Part shown: one piece after another, positions 13,770 through 20,157 of the stretch
Layout: each line of letters begins with the position of its first letter
Numbering within the stretch: the first letter of the stretch is position 1
Source: HGM04593 sp045634085
Lineage (GTDB): Bacteria; Bacteroidota; Bacteroidia; Bacteroidales; Bacteroidaceae
Reading direction: 5' to 3'
Assembly: GCA_045634085.1 (NCBI GenBank)
Contig: JAZQZM010000041.1
Coordinates: forward strand, 1 to 20,157
DNA: 20,157 nucleotides
Translations under genes and position numbers: made by a program
Notes under the pieces: model-generated
The model's input: the letters and a program-made list of their open reading frames with translations, nothing else
What the model was told of the DNA's origin: nothing
Database searches by the model: none

Positions 13770-15452
13770 ATGGAAACGACAGAGGCAACAAAGACCAAAG
13801 GCAAGCGCACTGCTACAAAAAATGAAAAGACACTTACACTCATCGATGCTATTGAAACGGTTATTGAGAAATCGGAGAACTCACAACTCAAAGGCGACAA
13901 GCTGAAGAAGGCAAGCCGCGAGGTGAAATTCCTTGCCGAGAGCTACGGTATCAGCGAGACACAGGCCGTGCTGTTCTGCGTTGCAATAGAAAAGGGGCCA
14001 CGCCGCATCGACCTCGACGACCTTGCCCGCCACCTGGACATCAACAGCGTGCGCATGCTGCAGTATGCCGACGATGTAAACGCCCTCATCCGCCGCCGTC
14101 TCATCCGCTACCGCGACGCCAAGGACGAGGAACAGTTCGACATCAACCCCGCCGTCATAAAGGCACTGAAGCACAACACAGTCTACACCCTTGCACCCAG
14201 AAGCGGACTCACCTGCGAGGAACTTTTCGAGCAGTTGGGCGACCTGTTCGGCGACCTCTACGAGGACGCCATCACCGGCACCGAAGCCATAGAAGAGTGT
14301 ATAGACCTGCTCAATGAGAACCGCCAGTCGGGATTTGTCAAGGAACTTCGCACGCTAAAGTTGCCCAAAAAAGAGTTGGGTATACTCACCATCTTCTGCC
14401 ACTTTCTCATAAACAAGGACGATGATGACATCCGCATCGGCCAGCTGGAAGACCTCCTGTGCAACAAAAGCGACTTCCAGAAGGTAAAGCGCGAATTCCG
14501 CACAGGGGAACACATGCTCTTCAAAATGCAGCTGCTGGAGCACAAATGTATCGACGGTATTGCCGACAACACACACTACAAGCTCACCGACAACGCCAAA
14601 CGTTCCCTGCTTGCCGAATTCAACGTCTGCACCACCGATGAGAACATAGCCAACCTGCTCACACCCCAGCAACTTATTGCTAAAGAACTCTACTACCCTG
14701 CTGAGATAAGCGGCAGAATTGACGAACTCACCAGATTCTTCACTCAGGAGCACTACCTGCAAGTGCGCGAGAGAATGAACAGCCGCGGGTTCCGTGGCGG
14801 ATTTGCCTGCCTCTTCTACGGAGGCCCAGGCACAGGAAAGACCGAGACCGTGTACCAACTTGCACGCCACACCGGTCGCGAGATAATGGTAGTCGACGTA
14901 CCGCAAATCAAGAGCAAATGGGTGGGTGACAGCGAGAAGAACATCAAAGCACTCTTCGACCGCTACCGCGAACTCGTCAAGCGCAAGGAGCTAGCCCCCA
15001 TACTGCTGTTCAACGAGGCCGACGCCATAATCAGCACCCGCAAAAACGGTGCGCAAAATGCAGTCGACAAGATGGAGAATGCAATACAGAACATCATCCT
15101 GCAAGAGATGGAGAACCTCGACGGCATAATGATTGCCACAACCAACCTGCAGGAGAACCTCGACCGTGCCTTTGAACGCCGTTTCCTCTACAAGATAAAG
15201 TTTGAGAAACCCGATGCCGCAGTACGTGCCAAGATATGGCAGCAGATGATACCCGAGCTCACAGAGAGTGATGCCACCACCCTTGCTGCAGCCCACGAAC
15301 TCAGCGGCGGACAGATTGAGAACGTGGCACGCAAGCACTCAATAAATGTAGTGCTGCACGGCGAGCAGGAGAATCTATTGGAGAATCTGTTAAAAGAGTG
15401 TGCAGCAGAACGTCTCAACAACACCGCGCAACAGAGGAGAGTGGGATTCTGA
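13770..15452 (+). CDS. AAA+ ATPase with N-terminal helical domain
   Basis: From the ATG at 13770 the protein has 560 residues; the frame extends upstream to a TTG at 13722, but that overlaps the promoter. Residues 1-25 are basic. Residues about 30-300 are helical with winged-helix-like features (GISETQAVLFCVAIEKGPRRIDLDDLARHLDI, then LKLPKKELGILTIFCHFLI). The ATPase domain follows: Walker A GGPGTGKT (351-358), Walker B ILLFNEADA with Asn415 before Glu416 where Asp is usual, sensor 1 IATTN, and the arginine-finger stretch RAFERRFLYKI. A C-terminal lid ends with SGGQIENVARKHSINVVL. It is related to single-copy AAA proteins common in Bacteroidales that resemble proteasomal/VCP-like ATPases; substrate and role are unknown. 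It stands alone between its own promoter and terminator. Confidence 0.85.
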   Translation: METTEATKTKGKRTATKNEKTLTLIDAIETVIEKSENSQLKGDKLKKASREVKFLAESYGISETQAVLFCVAIEKGPRRIDLDDLARHLDINSVRMLQYADDVNALIRRRLIRYRDAKDEEQFDINPAVIKALKHNTVYTLAPRSGLTCEELFEQLGDLFGDLYEDAITGTEAIEECIDLLNENRQSGFVKELRTLKLPKKELGILTIFCHFLINKDDDDIRIGQLEDLLCNKSDFQKVKREFRTGEHMLFKMQLLEHKCIDGIADNTHYKLTDNAKRSLLAEFNVCTTDENIANLLTPQQLIAKELYYPAEISGRIDELTRFFTQEHYLQVRERMNSRGFRGGFACLFYGGPGTGKTETVYQLARHTGREIMVVDVPQIKSKWVGDSEKNIKALFDRYRELVKRKELAPILLFNEADAIISTRKNGAQNAVDKMENAIQNIILQEMENLDGIMIATTNLQENLDRAFERRFLYKIKFEKPDAAVRAKIWQQMIPELTESDATTLAAAHELSGGQIENVARKHSINVVLHGEQENLLENLLKECAAERLNNTAQQRRVGF

Positions 15453-15459
15453 GCTCTTG

Positions 15460-15537
15460 ACCTACATAGCATTCATTCCTTTTAGGGGTGAATGTTATGC
15501 ATTTGTAGGTTGGAGAAAATAATCTCCCCCGTTTTTT
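15460..15537 (+). terminator. Terminator region after the AAA+ ATPase gene
   Basis: A long stem-loop has outer arms ACCTACA (15460-15466) and TGTAGGT (15504-15510) and an inner pairing of CATTCATTCC with GGGTGAATG. It is followed by GGAGA-AAATAA-TCTCC (15512-15527) and then GTTTTTT. Either hairpin with the T-run could terminate the transcript. The T-run overlaps the -33 region of the next promoter. Confidence 0.6.
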
Positions 15538-15566
15538 GAATTTCTGCACAAATGTTTCTATATTAG
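15536..15566 (+). promoter_or_regulatory. Promoter, copy 1 of a 33-bp repeat
   Basis: TTG (15536-15538), a 20-nt spacer, then TATATTAG (15559-15566). Positions 15537-15569 are identical to 16564-16596. The transcription start would be near 15573, leaving a leader of about 150 nt before the LRR gene, in which I see no convincing small gene. Confidence 0.75.
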
Positions 15567-15725
15567 CAATGAGAAACAGATAATACAGGCATAATGAAAG
15601 GCGCATTATCAAAATGCGGAATAGACAAACATTGCCAACGCACAAGCTCTGTGGGTGGGCCAGCAAATCAATGATTGAGCAACAGACAATAAAGCGCCTC
15701 GCCATGCAATCACAAACTTATATTT

Positions 15726-16463
15726 ATGGAAAGACACGAAGTTCAAGACAAAGAGGGCATGAAGCTCATAGACATACTCTGCAATTTCACAGTAACCGAT
15801 GAATATGTTGGAGAACTTGTCGACACAAGAAAGATTGACAACACACTCATGGAGATGTTGATACCTGTAATCAAAGAGGTGGCAGGCGATGTATTCCCAC
15901 TGTATGAAAACTTTACCGGAGCCGAGGCCAAGGAAATACTCGACAACAAGAAAGATTCGGACACAATGAGGGAAATTGTCAAATTCGCCTGTGCCGTAAT
16001 GGCCGACGAGGAACTGGAATTAAACGAATTTGGCATATTCGAACCGACAGGCCACTTTGAAACATGTATCGTTTACTATATCTGTTTCCCCGACGCTGAT
16101 GGTTACACGTTCGATTGGCCGGTAGATTATGACGGTAACGCCGAACCGAAATGCAAAGTGAAGGACGGAGTCGGCATCGTCCCCAAGAGAGTCAGGGCAA
16201 TTGAAAATAATGCATTTGAAGATAACAAAGACCTTTTAACCATCACAATTCCTGACTACATCACTGAAATTGGCGAAGACGCATTCTGGGGTTGCAGTAA
16301 CCTGAAAAACGTAACAATACAGGGCGACATAACACATATTGGATATTGTGCATTCCTTAATTGCGAAAACCTTGAAAGTATTAAAGTACCGGCTGGCAAG
16401 GGCGATTATTTCAAGGAAATGCTTGACGATGAAGAGCTGGCAAAACTTGTAGTGGAAATATAA
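15726..16463 (+). CDS. Small LRR_5 (BspA-like) protein with unknown N-terminal domain
   Basis: The 245-residue protein has an N-terminal part (about 1-145) that I do not recognise: an acidic helical segment (LMEMLIPVIKEVAGDVFPLYENF), then CAVMADEELELNEFGIFEP and a strand-rich CIVYYICFPDADGYTFDWP. Residues about 148-222 contain three BspA-type repeats (VPKRVRAIENNAF, IPDYITEIGEDAFWGC, IQGDITHIGYCAFLNC). The C-terminus (VPAGKGDYFKEMLDDEELAKL, from 221) matches the cap of the LRR protein at 636-1571 and suggests a shared architecture. There is no signal peptide or membrane segment, so it is predicted cytosolic. It has its own promoter repeat and a hairpin behind it. It may be a protein-interaction module; nothing in the sequence names a partner. 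Confidence 0.8.
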   Translation: MERHEVQDKEGMKLIDILCNFTVTDEYVGELVDTRKIDNTLMEMLIPVIKEVAGDVFPLYENFTGAEAKEILDNKKDSDTMREIVKFACAVMADEELELNEFGIFEPTGHFETCIVYYICFPDADGYTFDWPVDYDGNAEPKCKVKDGVGIVPKRVRAIENNAFEDNKDLLTITIPDYITEIGEDAFWGCSNLKNVTIQGDITHIGYCAFLNCENLESIKVPAGKGDYFKEMLDDEELAKLVVEI

Positions 16464-16496
16464 TAGTATATAACACATAACTCAAACGGACTGTAT

Positions 16497-16524
16497 GGAT
16501 GACCCAAAAGTAAATGGGTTATCC
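16497..16524 (+). terminator. Terminator of the small LRR gene
   Basis: GGATGACCCA (16497-16506) and TGGGTTATCC (16515-16524) pair over 10 bp with one G-U, around an 8-nt A-rich loop, followed by ACTTCTTATT. It starts 34 nt after the stop. Confidence 0.65.
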
Positions 16525-16562
16525 ACTTCTTATTACGAGGTTGAATAAATTCATTCGGTTTC

Positions 16563-16593
16563 CTGAATTTCTGCACAAATGTTTCTATATTAG
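16563..16593 (+). promoter_or_regulatory. Promoter, copy 2 of the 33-bp repeat
   Basis: CTG (16563-16565) stands in place of TTG, then a 20-nt spacer and TATATTAG (16586-16593). The element is a copy of the one at 15537-15569. The next ATG is at 16622, so the leader is about 20 nt. Confidence 0.7.
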
Positions 16594-16621
16594 CAAGGAT
16601 ATATAACAAATAGCAATTATC

Positions 16622-17338
16622 ATGTCAGTCTTTTGGATTTTAGGTTTGAATGCAAGCAACGAAAGCAATGCTGAAAAAATAAATAAATATGCTAAGGAGT
16701 TGAACAATGATTACAAGTTCCCAATGGCAGATGAGTGTAAATGGGGCGGGCTTGGTTTCTGTGACCTTGGCTTTAGTTTTGGAACAGCACGTCCCAACGA
16801 CGCCGGGATGTTCGAGGAGTTCGCTAAAAAGGTTGTGGTGCACTTCCCTGAGATGAAACTGCATTTCTATGTCAATGGCGACGGTGCCGAATACCAATGG
16901 GATAAGATTTCAAAAAACGGTGTGCTCGTTGATTATGAGCCCTGGTGTATGAATATGCACTGCGAGGGAGAATATTTCAAGGAGTTGCTTTCCTACATTG
17001 ACTACATAGCACAGCAGGGATTCGAGGTTTCACATAACAAAGCGGAATGCTCATTGGATTGGAAGTATGACCGCATAAGCGAAACGGAGAAATGCAACAG
17101 CGTTTTACAGCACATAAGCAAACAGTTGCCACAGGTTGAAATCATATGCTACAGAAACGAATGGAAAGACGGTGTACCCGACATAAGCGAATACTGCATA
17201 ATGATGAATGGTGATGGCGAGTGGATAGAGGCTGACGACACAATGATAGACCTCGCCGAGAAGTGCGTATATGGAATACTCGAAGATAAAACCACAATCT
17301 TTGATATCATAAAGAATGCACGAACATGTGGGCACTGA
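16622..17338 (+). CDS. Hypothetical protein with a possible internal duplication
   Basis: I do not recognise this 238-residue acidic protein. No signal peptide, membrane helix or catalytic motif is evident. It seems to have two halves of similar plan: residues about 62-105 (EEFAKKVVVHFPEMKLHFYV, then an NGDGAE turn) and 157-205 (LQHISKQLPQVEIICYRNEW, then an NGDGEW turn). Each is a helix leading into a strand, as in alpha/beta ferredoxin-like folds. The first half also has a KWGGLGFCDLGFSFGTA stretch, reminiscent of YubB-type ferredoxin-like domains, but this is only a resemblance. It is rich in Cys and Trp for a cytosolic bacterial protein. It has its own promoter, a copy of the one before the LRR gene, and may belong to the same accessory cassette set. 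Confidence 0.75.
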   Translation: MSVFWILGLNASNESNAEKINKYAKELNNDYKFPMADECKWGGLGFCDLGFSFGTARPNDAGMFEEFAKKVVVHFPEMKLHFYVNGDGAEYQWDKISKNGVLVDYEPWCMNMHCEGEYFKELLSYIDYIAQQGFEVSHNKAECSLDWKYDRISETEKCNSVLQHISKQLPQVEIICYRNEWKDGVPDISEYCIMMNGDGEWIEADDTMIDLAEKCVYGILEDKTTIFDIIKNARTCGH

Positions 17339-17471
17339 CTCCAAACAGCCTGATTTCAAGAACAGAATCATAATACAGAAACACTATGAACACATTGAAT
17401 ATAGGAAATTGAGTTGATGAGGACGTCGAGGATATCCCCTGGCCTTTTGAATAATAAAACAAATCTATTAT

Positions 17472-19031
17472 ATGAAAACCGCACTTTCAAAATCGAGATA
17501 CACAAAGTACTGCCAATGTCCAAAGGCTCTTTGGCTGAGCAAGAACAAGCCGGAAGAGGCTACCATTGACGCAAGCGTGGAAGCACGCTTTGCCGAGGGT
17601 AGCATAATCGGAGACCTTGCAATGGGCCTGTTCGGCGACTTTGTAGAGGTAACCACAATGAATGCCAAAGGCAAGCTCGACATTGATGCAATGATAGCAA
17701 AGACACAGGAACTGATGGCAAGCGACAGCTGCAATGTCATCTGCGAGGCATCGTTCAGCTACAACAGCGGCGGGCACACCAACTACTGCGCCGTGGATAT
17801 ACTGCGCCGCACACCCGGTGGCTGGGCAATATACGAGGCAAAGAGCAGCACAAGCCACTTGACCGAGGAGGATAACGACCCGAAGAAGTTCGACAGATAT
17901 GCCATTGACATTGCCTTCCAGAAGTGGGTGCTTGAGAAGTGCGGGGTGAATGTCACCGACACATACCTTGTTACGCTCAACAGCGACTACGTGCGCCAGG
18001 GCGACATTGACATACATCAGCTGTTCAACATAATAGACATGAAGGAACTTGTGGCAAACGAACATGCCAAAGTATCGAACAACGCACAGTTGGCACACTC
18101 TGTACTGGGAATGGAGAACGAACCGTGCAAGGAGATTGGCATCCACTGCAAGAACCCCTATCAGTGCGAATTCTGGCGTTACTGCACCCTGCAGGCAGGT
18201 CTTGACCTTGAGAACGACAAGAAGACCGTTTTCAGCCTCTACCGCATGAATGCAAAGAAGAAGTTCGAATACTTCTACAATGGGCAGATTACATTCAAGG
18301 ATATATGCAACGAGAAGCTCAGCAACAAGCAGCGCATGCAGGTCGACTGCACCCTTGGCGGCAGGGACTACATAAACAAGGCCGGCATTAATGAATTCCT
18401 TGATAAGATAACCTACCCGCTCTACTTCCTTGACTTTGAGAGCATGCAGACTACCCTGCCCCTGTGGGACGGCACAAGCCCCTACATGCAGGTATGTTTC
18501 CAGTACTCGCTGCACTACATTGAGCACAAGGGAGGTGAGCTCAAGCACAAGGCATTCCTTGCACCCGGTGACGGTAGCGACCCGCGCCGTTCACTTGCCG
18601 AGGCACTGTGCCGTGACATACCCATGAACGTGTGTACCATGACATATAACGACGCTTTTGAGAAGACACGCATCAGGGAGATGGCCGAGGCATTCCCCGA
18701 CCTTGCACAGCACCTGATGAACATCAGTGACAACATCATTGACCTGCTTGTCCCGTTCCGCGACGGGCACTGCTACACCCCGGCCATGGGAGGCTCGTTC
18801 AGCATAAAGAGCGTGCTGCCGGCACTGTTCCCCGACAATGACGAGTTGAACTATCACAACCTGAACAGCCTTGTCCAGAACGGCGGCCAGGCAATGACCG
18901 TGTTCCCGCAGATAAAGGACATGCCTGCCGAGGAGGCCGCAAAAGCCCGCCAGGCACTGCTCGACTACTGCCATCTTGACACCCTTGCCATGGTGCGCGT
19001 GTGGGAGAAGCTGCAAGAACTTGCAAAATGA
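17472..19031 (+). CDS. DUF2779 protein: Cas4/RecB-like nuclease plus DEDD exonuclease-like domain
   Basis: The 519-residue protein has two nuclease-type domains. Residues 1-245 resemble the Cas4/RecB PD-(D/E)XK family: SKSRYTKYCQCPKALWL (6-22), a probable metal Asp109 in AVDIL, Glu122-x-Lys124 in IYEAKSS, and an Fe-S-type Cys set made of Cys14 or Cys16 with Cys226, Cys232 and Cys238 (HCKNPYQCEFWRYC). Residues about 310-515 form an RNase H-like DEDD domain (DUF2779): DFES with Asp321 and Glu323, YNDAFEKTRI (392-401), and the motif III YCHLD with Tyr499 and Asp503. It probably processes DNA or RNA ends. Related proteins are called TM0106-family RecB-like nucleases. The McrB-like gene follows 37 nt later, so the two are probably co-transcribed; base composition changes sharply at the boundary. 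Confidence 0.82.
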   Translation: MKTALSKSRYTKYCQCPKALWLSKNKPEEATIDASVEARFAEGSIIGDLAMGLFGDFVEVTTMNAKGKLDIDAMIAKTQELMASDSCNVICEASFSYNSGGHTNYCAVDILRRTPGGWAIYEAKSSTSHLTEEDNDPKKFDRYAIDIAFQKWVLEKCGVNVTDTYLVTLNSDYVRQGDIDIHQLFNIIDMKELVANEHAKVSNNAQLAHSVLGMENEPCKEIGIHCKNPYQCEFWRYCTLQAGLDLENDKKTVFSLYRMNAKKKFEYFYNGQITFKDICNEKLSNKQRMQVDCTLGGRDYINKAGINEFLDKITYPLYFLDFESMQTTLPLWDGTSPYMQVCFQYSLHYIEHKGGELKHKAFLAPGDGSDPRRSLAEALCRDIPMNVCTMTYNDAFEKTRIREMAEAFPDLAQHLMNISDNIIDLLVPFRDGHCYTPAMGGSFSIKSVLPALFPDNDELNYHNLNSLVQNGGQAMTVFPQIKDMPAEEAAKARQALLDYCHLDTLAMVRVWEKLQELAK

Positions 19032-19068
19032 AAAAGATAACTAACACATAACACAAAAAATTATTGCT

Positions 19069-20157
19069 ATGAGTAAAGATAAAGAAACAAAAACTGCAGC
19101 AGAAGAAGCGAAGAAGCAAAATGCAGCTATCAAAACATATAACGAGTATTTTAATGTTTTCATAGAAAACTGCATTATCAAGAACAACGGTTTTCTAACA
19201 AAGAATCCAGAAGAACTATTCACTAATGAAAATATTGAGTGTACAATAAGATTCCTTTGTGAAGTCCACAAAATAAATGCTCCTATCAAAGAAAAAAATA
19301 AAAACAAAAAAGATAAAACAGAGATATACAGCATAAGCAGAATCTTCAATGGAGATATCTTTGATGAGAAAGGAATTAAAGATTTTTTTGAAGGGATAGG
19401 AATTAATGATACCCTTTATAAGGAGACAATCCTCAAAATTCTTTTGCATTGCAATTGGCTGATGTATCTATGCAGCGAGAAACAAAATAAAAGATCAGAA
19501 GGGTTAATTCAAGATTATTATGAGGAAGGAATAGACAAATATTTCAAAACTGACCAGAAGTGGGCTTTAGGTACTACATATTCGGGGTGTTCACCCGACT
19601 CTATGCTATTTATTCTCAAACTGATAAAACAAATAAAAGAAGATATAAAAGAGAGTATAGAAGATATAAAAAAGATAAAAAAGAATATAGAAGATAAAAT
19701 AAAGAATGAAGATTGGAAAAAGTCTTTAAAATGGGAAGATAGCAATAAAAAAGCAATCTCATATAATGTCATTGTTAATATCTTACTGTTCTTGTGTGAT
19801 GATAAATACTATCTGCCAATTGCTGCACAAAATAAAAAAGAGCTTATATGCAAAAAACTATGCAAGCCTGTCCTAAATGGAGATTTTGAACCAAGCACAG
19901 ATATAAATGAAACACTCTATAATATTCGTAAAGAAATAAGGAAAACACAGGAACAACTAAAAGGGGAAGACAATCCATTTTGGCACCATACTATACGCCC
20001 GCTATGGGATGAAACTGAACTTGAAGGTGGCTTATCAATTGAATCCTTGCTTGAATATAAGAAAGCAATGATATTATATGGTCCTCCGGGAACCAGCAAA
20101 TCATACCAGGCACGCTGCATTGCTGAAAATATAATTGCCAAGAATTTGGGTTGGTCA
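19069..20157 (+). CDS. McrB-like AAA ATPase, 5' part only
   Basis: The frame runs open from the ATG at 19069 to the last base of the window (363 codons, no stop). The N-terminal part (about 1-320) is Lys/Glu/Ile-rich with a probable coiled coil near 182-225 (repeats of the type KEDIKESIEDIKKIKK) and a conserved-looking FKTDQKWALGTTYSGCSPDSM (about 159-179). Near the end, the lead-in EYKKAMILY and Walker A GPPGTSKS (338-345, Lys344) resemble the McrB-type AAA domain (AAA_5), where this motif opens the NTPase domain. McrB partners McrC in type IV restriction of modified DNA. The gene is far richer in A/T than the genes to its left, suggesting recent transfer. The rest of the NTPase and any partner lie outside the window. 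Confidence 0.75.
   Translation, partial: MSKDKETKTAAEEAKKQNAAIKTYNEYFNVFIENCIIKNNGFLTKNPEELFTNENIECTIRFLCEVHKINAPIKEKNKNKKDKTEIYSISRIFNGDIFDEKGIKDFFEGIGINDTLYKETILKILLHCNWLMYLCSEKQNKRSEGLIQDYYEEGIDKYFKTDQKWALGTTYSGCSPDSMLFILKLIKQIKEDIKESIEDIKKIKKNIEDKIKNEDWKKSLKWEDSNKKAISYNVIVNILLFLCDDKYYLPIAAQNKKELICKKLCKPVLNGDFEPSTDINETLYNIRKEIRKTQEQLKGEDNPFWHHTIRPLWDETELEGGLSIESLLEYKKAMILYGPPGTSKSYQARCIAENIIAKNLGWS

Noticed and set aside
15547..15705. Minus-strand small ORFs containing ANIETFVQKF, also at 16560-16609
   Set aside because: They are the reverse complement of the duplicated promoter repeat, which explains their similarity to each other.
15614..15802. 62-codon ORF in the leader of the small LRR gene
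   Set aside because: It overlaps the LRR start in another frame, and the composition of its product is not protein-like.
17487..18548. 353-codon minus-strand open frame
   Set aside because: It is antisense to the DUF2779 gene, whose nuclease motifs are clear, and its translation is Val/Leu/Ala-rich without recognisable motifs. It results from third-position GC bias.

Overview
The window looks like a chromosomal segment of a gut-type Bacteroidales bacterium (Prevotella, Muribaculaceae or Bacteroides relative). The grounds are promoters of the Bacteroidetes form (TTG, about 20 nt, TAnnTTTG), mostly absent Shine-Dalgarno sites, BspA-type leucine-rich repeat proteins, a sialic acid operon, and a conserved nitroreductase / DUF2520 / KdsC-like / Maf gene group. 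The taxon is inferred from these features.

Layout. 1-2345 is a decayed accessory region. It holds a nested inverted repeat, the C-terminal remnant of a DUF4143-type ATPase, a BspA-like LRR gene on the minus strand whose promoter carries a trinucleotide microsatellite, and a short ORF that appears frameshifted at its 3' end. 2346-6920 is a minus-strand housekeeping block: nitroreductase, DUF2520 dehydrogenase-like protein and KdsC-like phosphatase overlap and form one operon, followed after a repeat-rich gap by maf and pyrG. 7041-8748 is a plus-strand malic enzyme with a small acidic protein. 8808-13694 is a sialic acid catabolic operon with its own promoter and terminator: N-acetylneuraminate lyase, AGE-type epimerase, and a secreted kelch mutarotase fused to a sodium/solute symporter. 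Together these would import Neu5Ac, split it to ManNAc and pyruvate, and convert ManNAc to GlcNAc.

13722-20157 is accessory again: an AAA+ ATPase, a second small LRR protein, an unrecognised 238-residue protein, a Cas4-like/DEDD dual-nuclease (DUF2779) protein, and the 5' part of an AT-rich McrB-like GTPase/ATPase gene cut by the window end. The first three each have a near-identical promoter and most have their own hairpin terminator, so they resemble independent expression cassettes. The last two could be part of a defence locus, but the window ends before this can be settled.

The most striking observation is in pyrG. The CTP synthase is full length and its synthetase half looks intact, yet all three residues of the glutaminase triad are replaced (Cys to Gly382, His to Glu508, Glu to Gln510). 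This predicts an ammonia-only CTP synthase or a regulatory paralogue.
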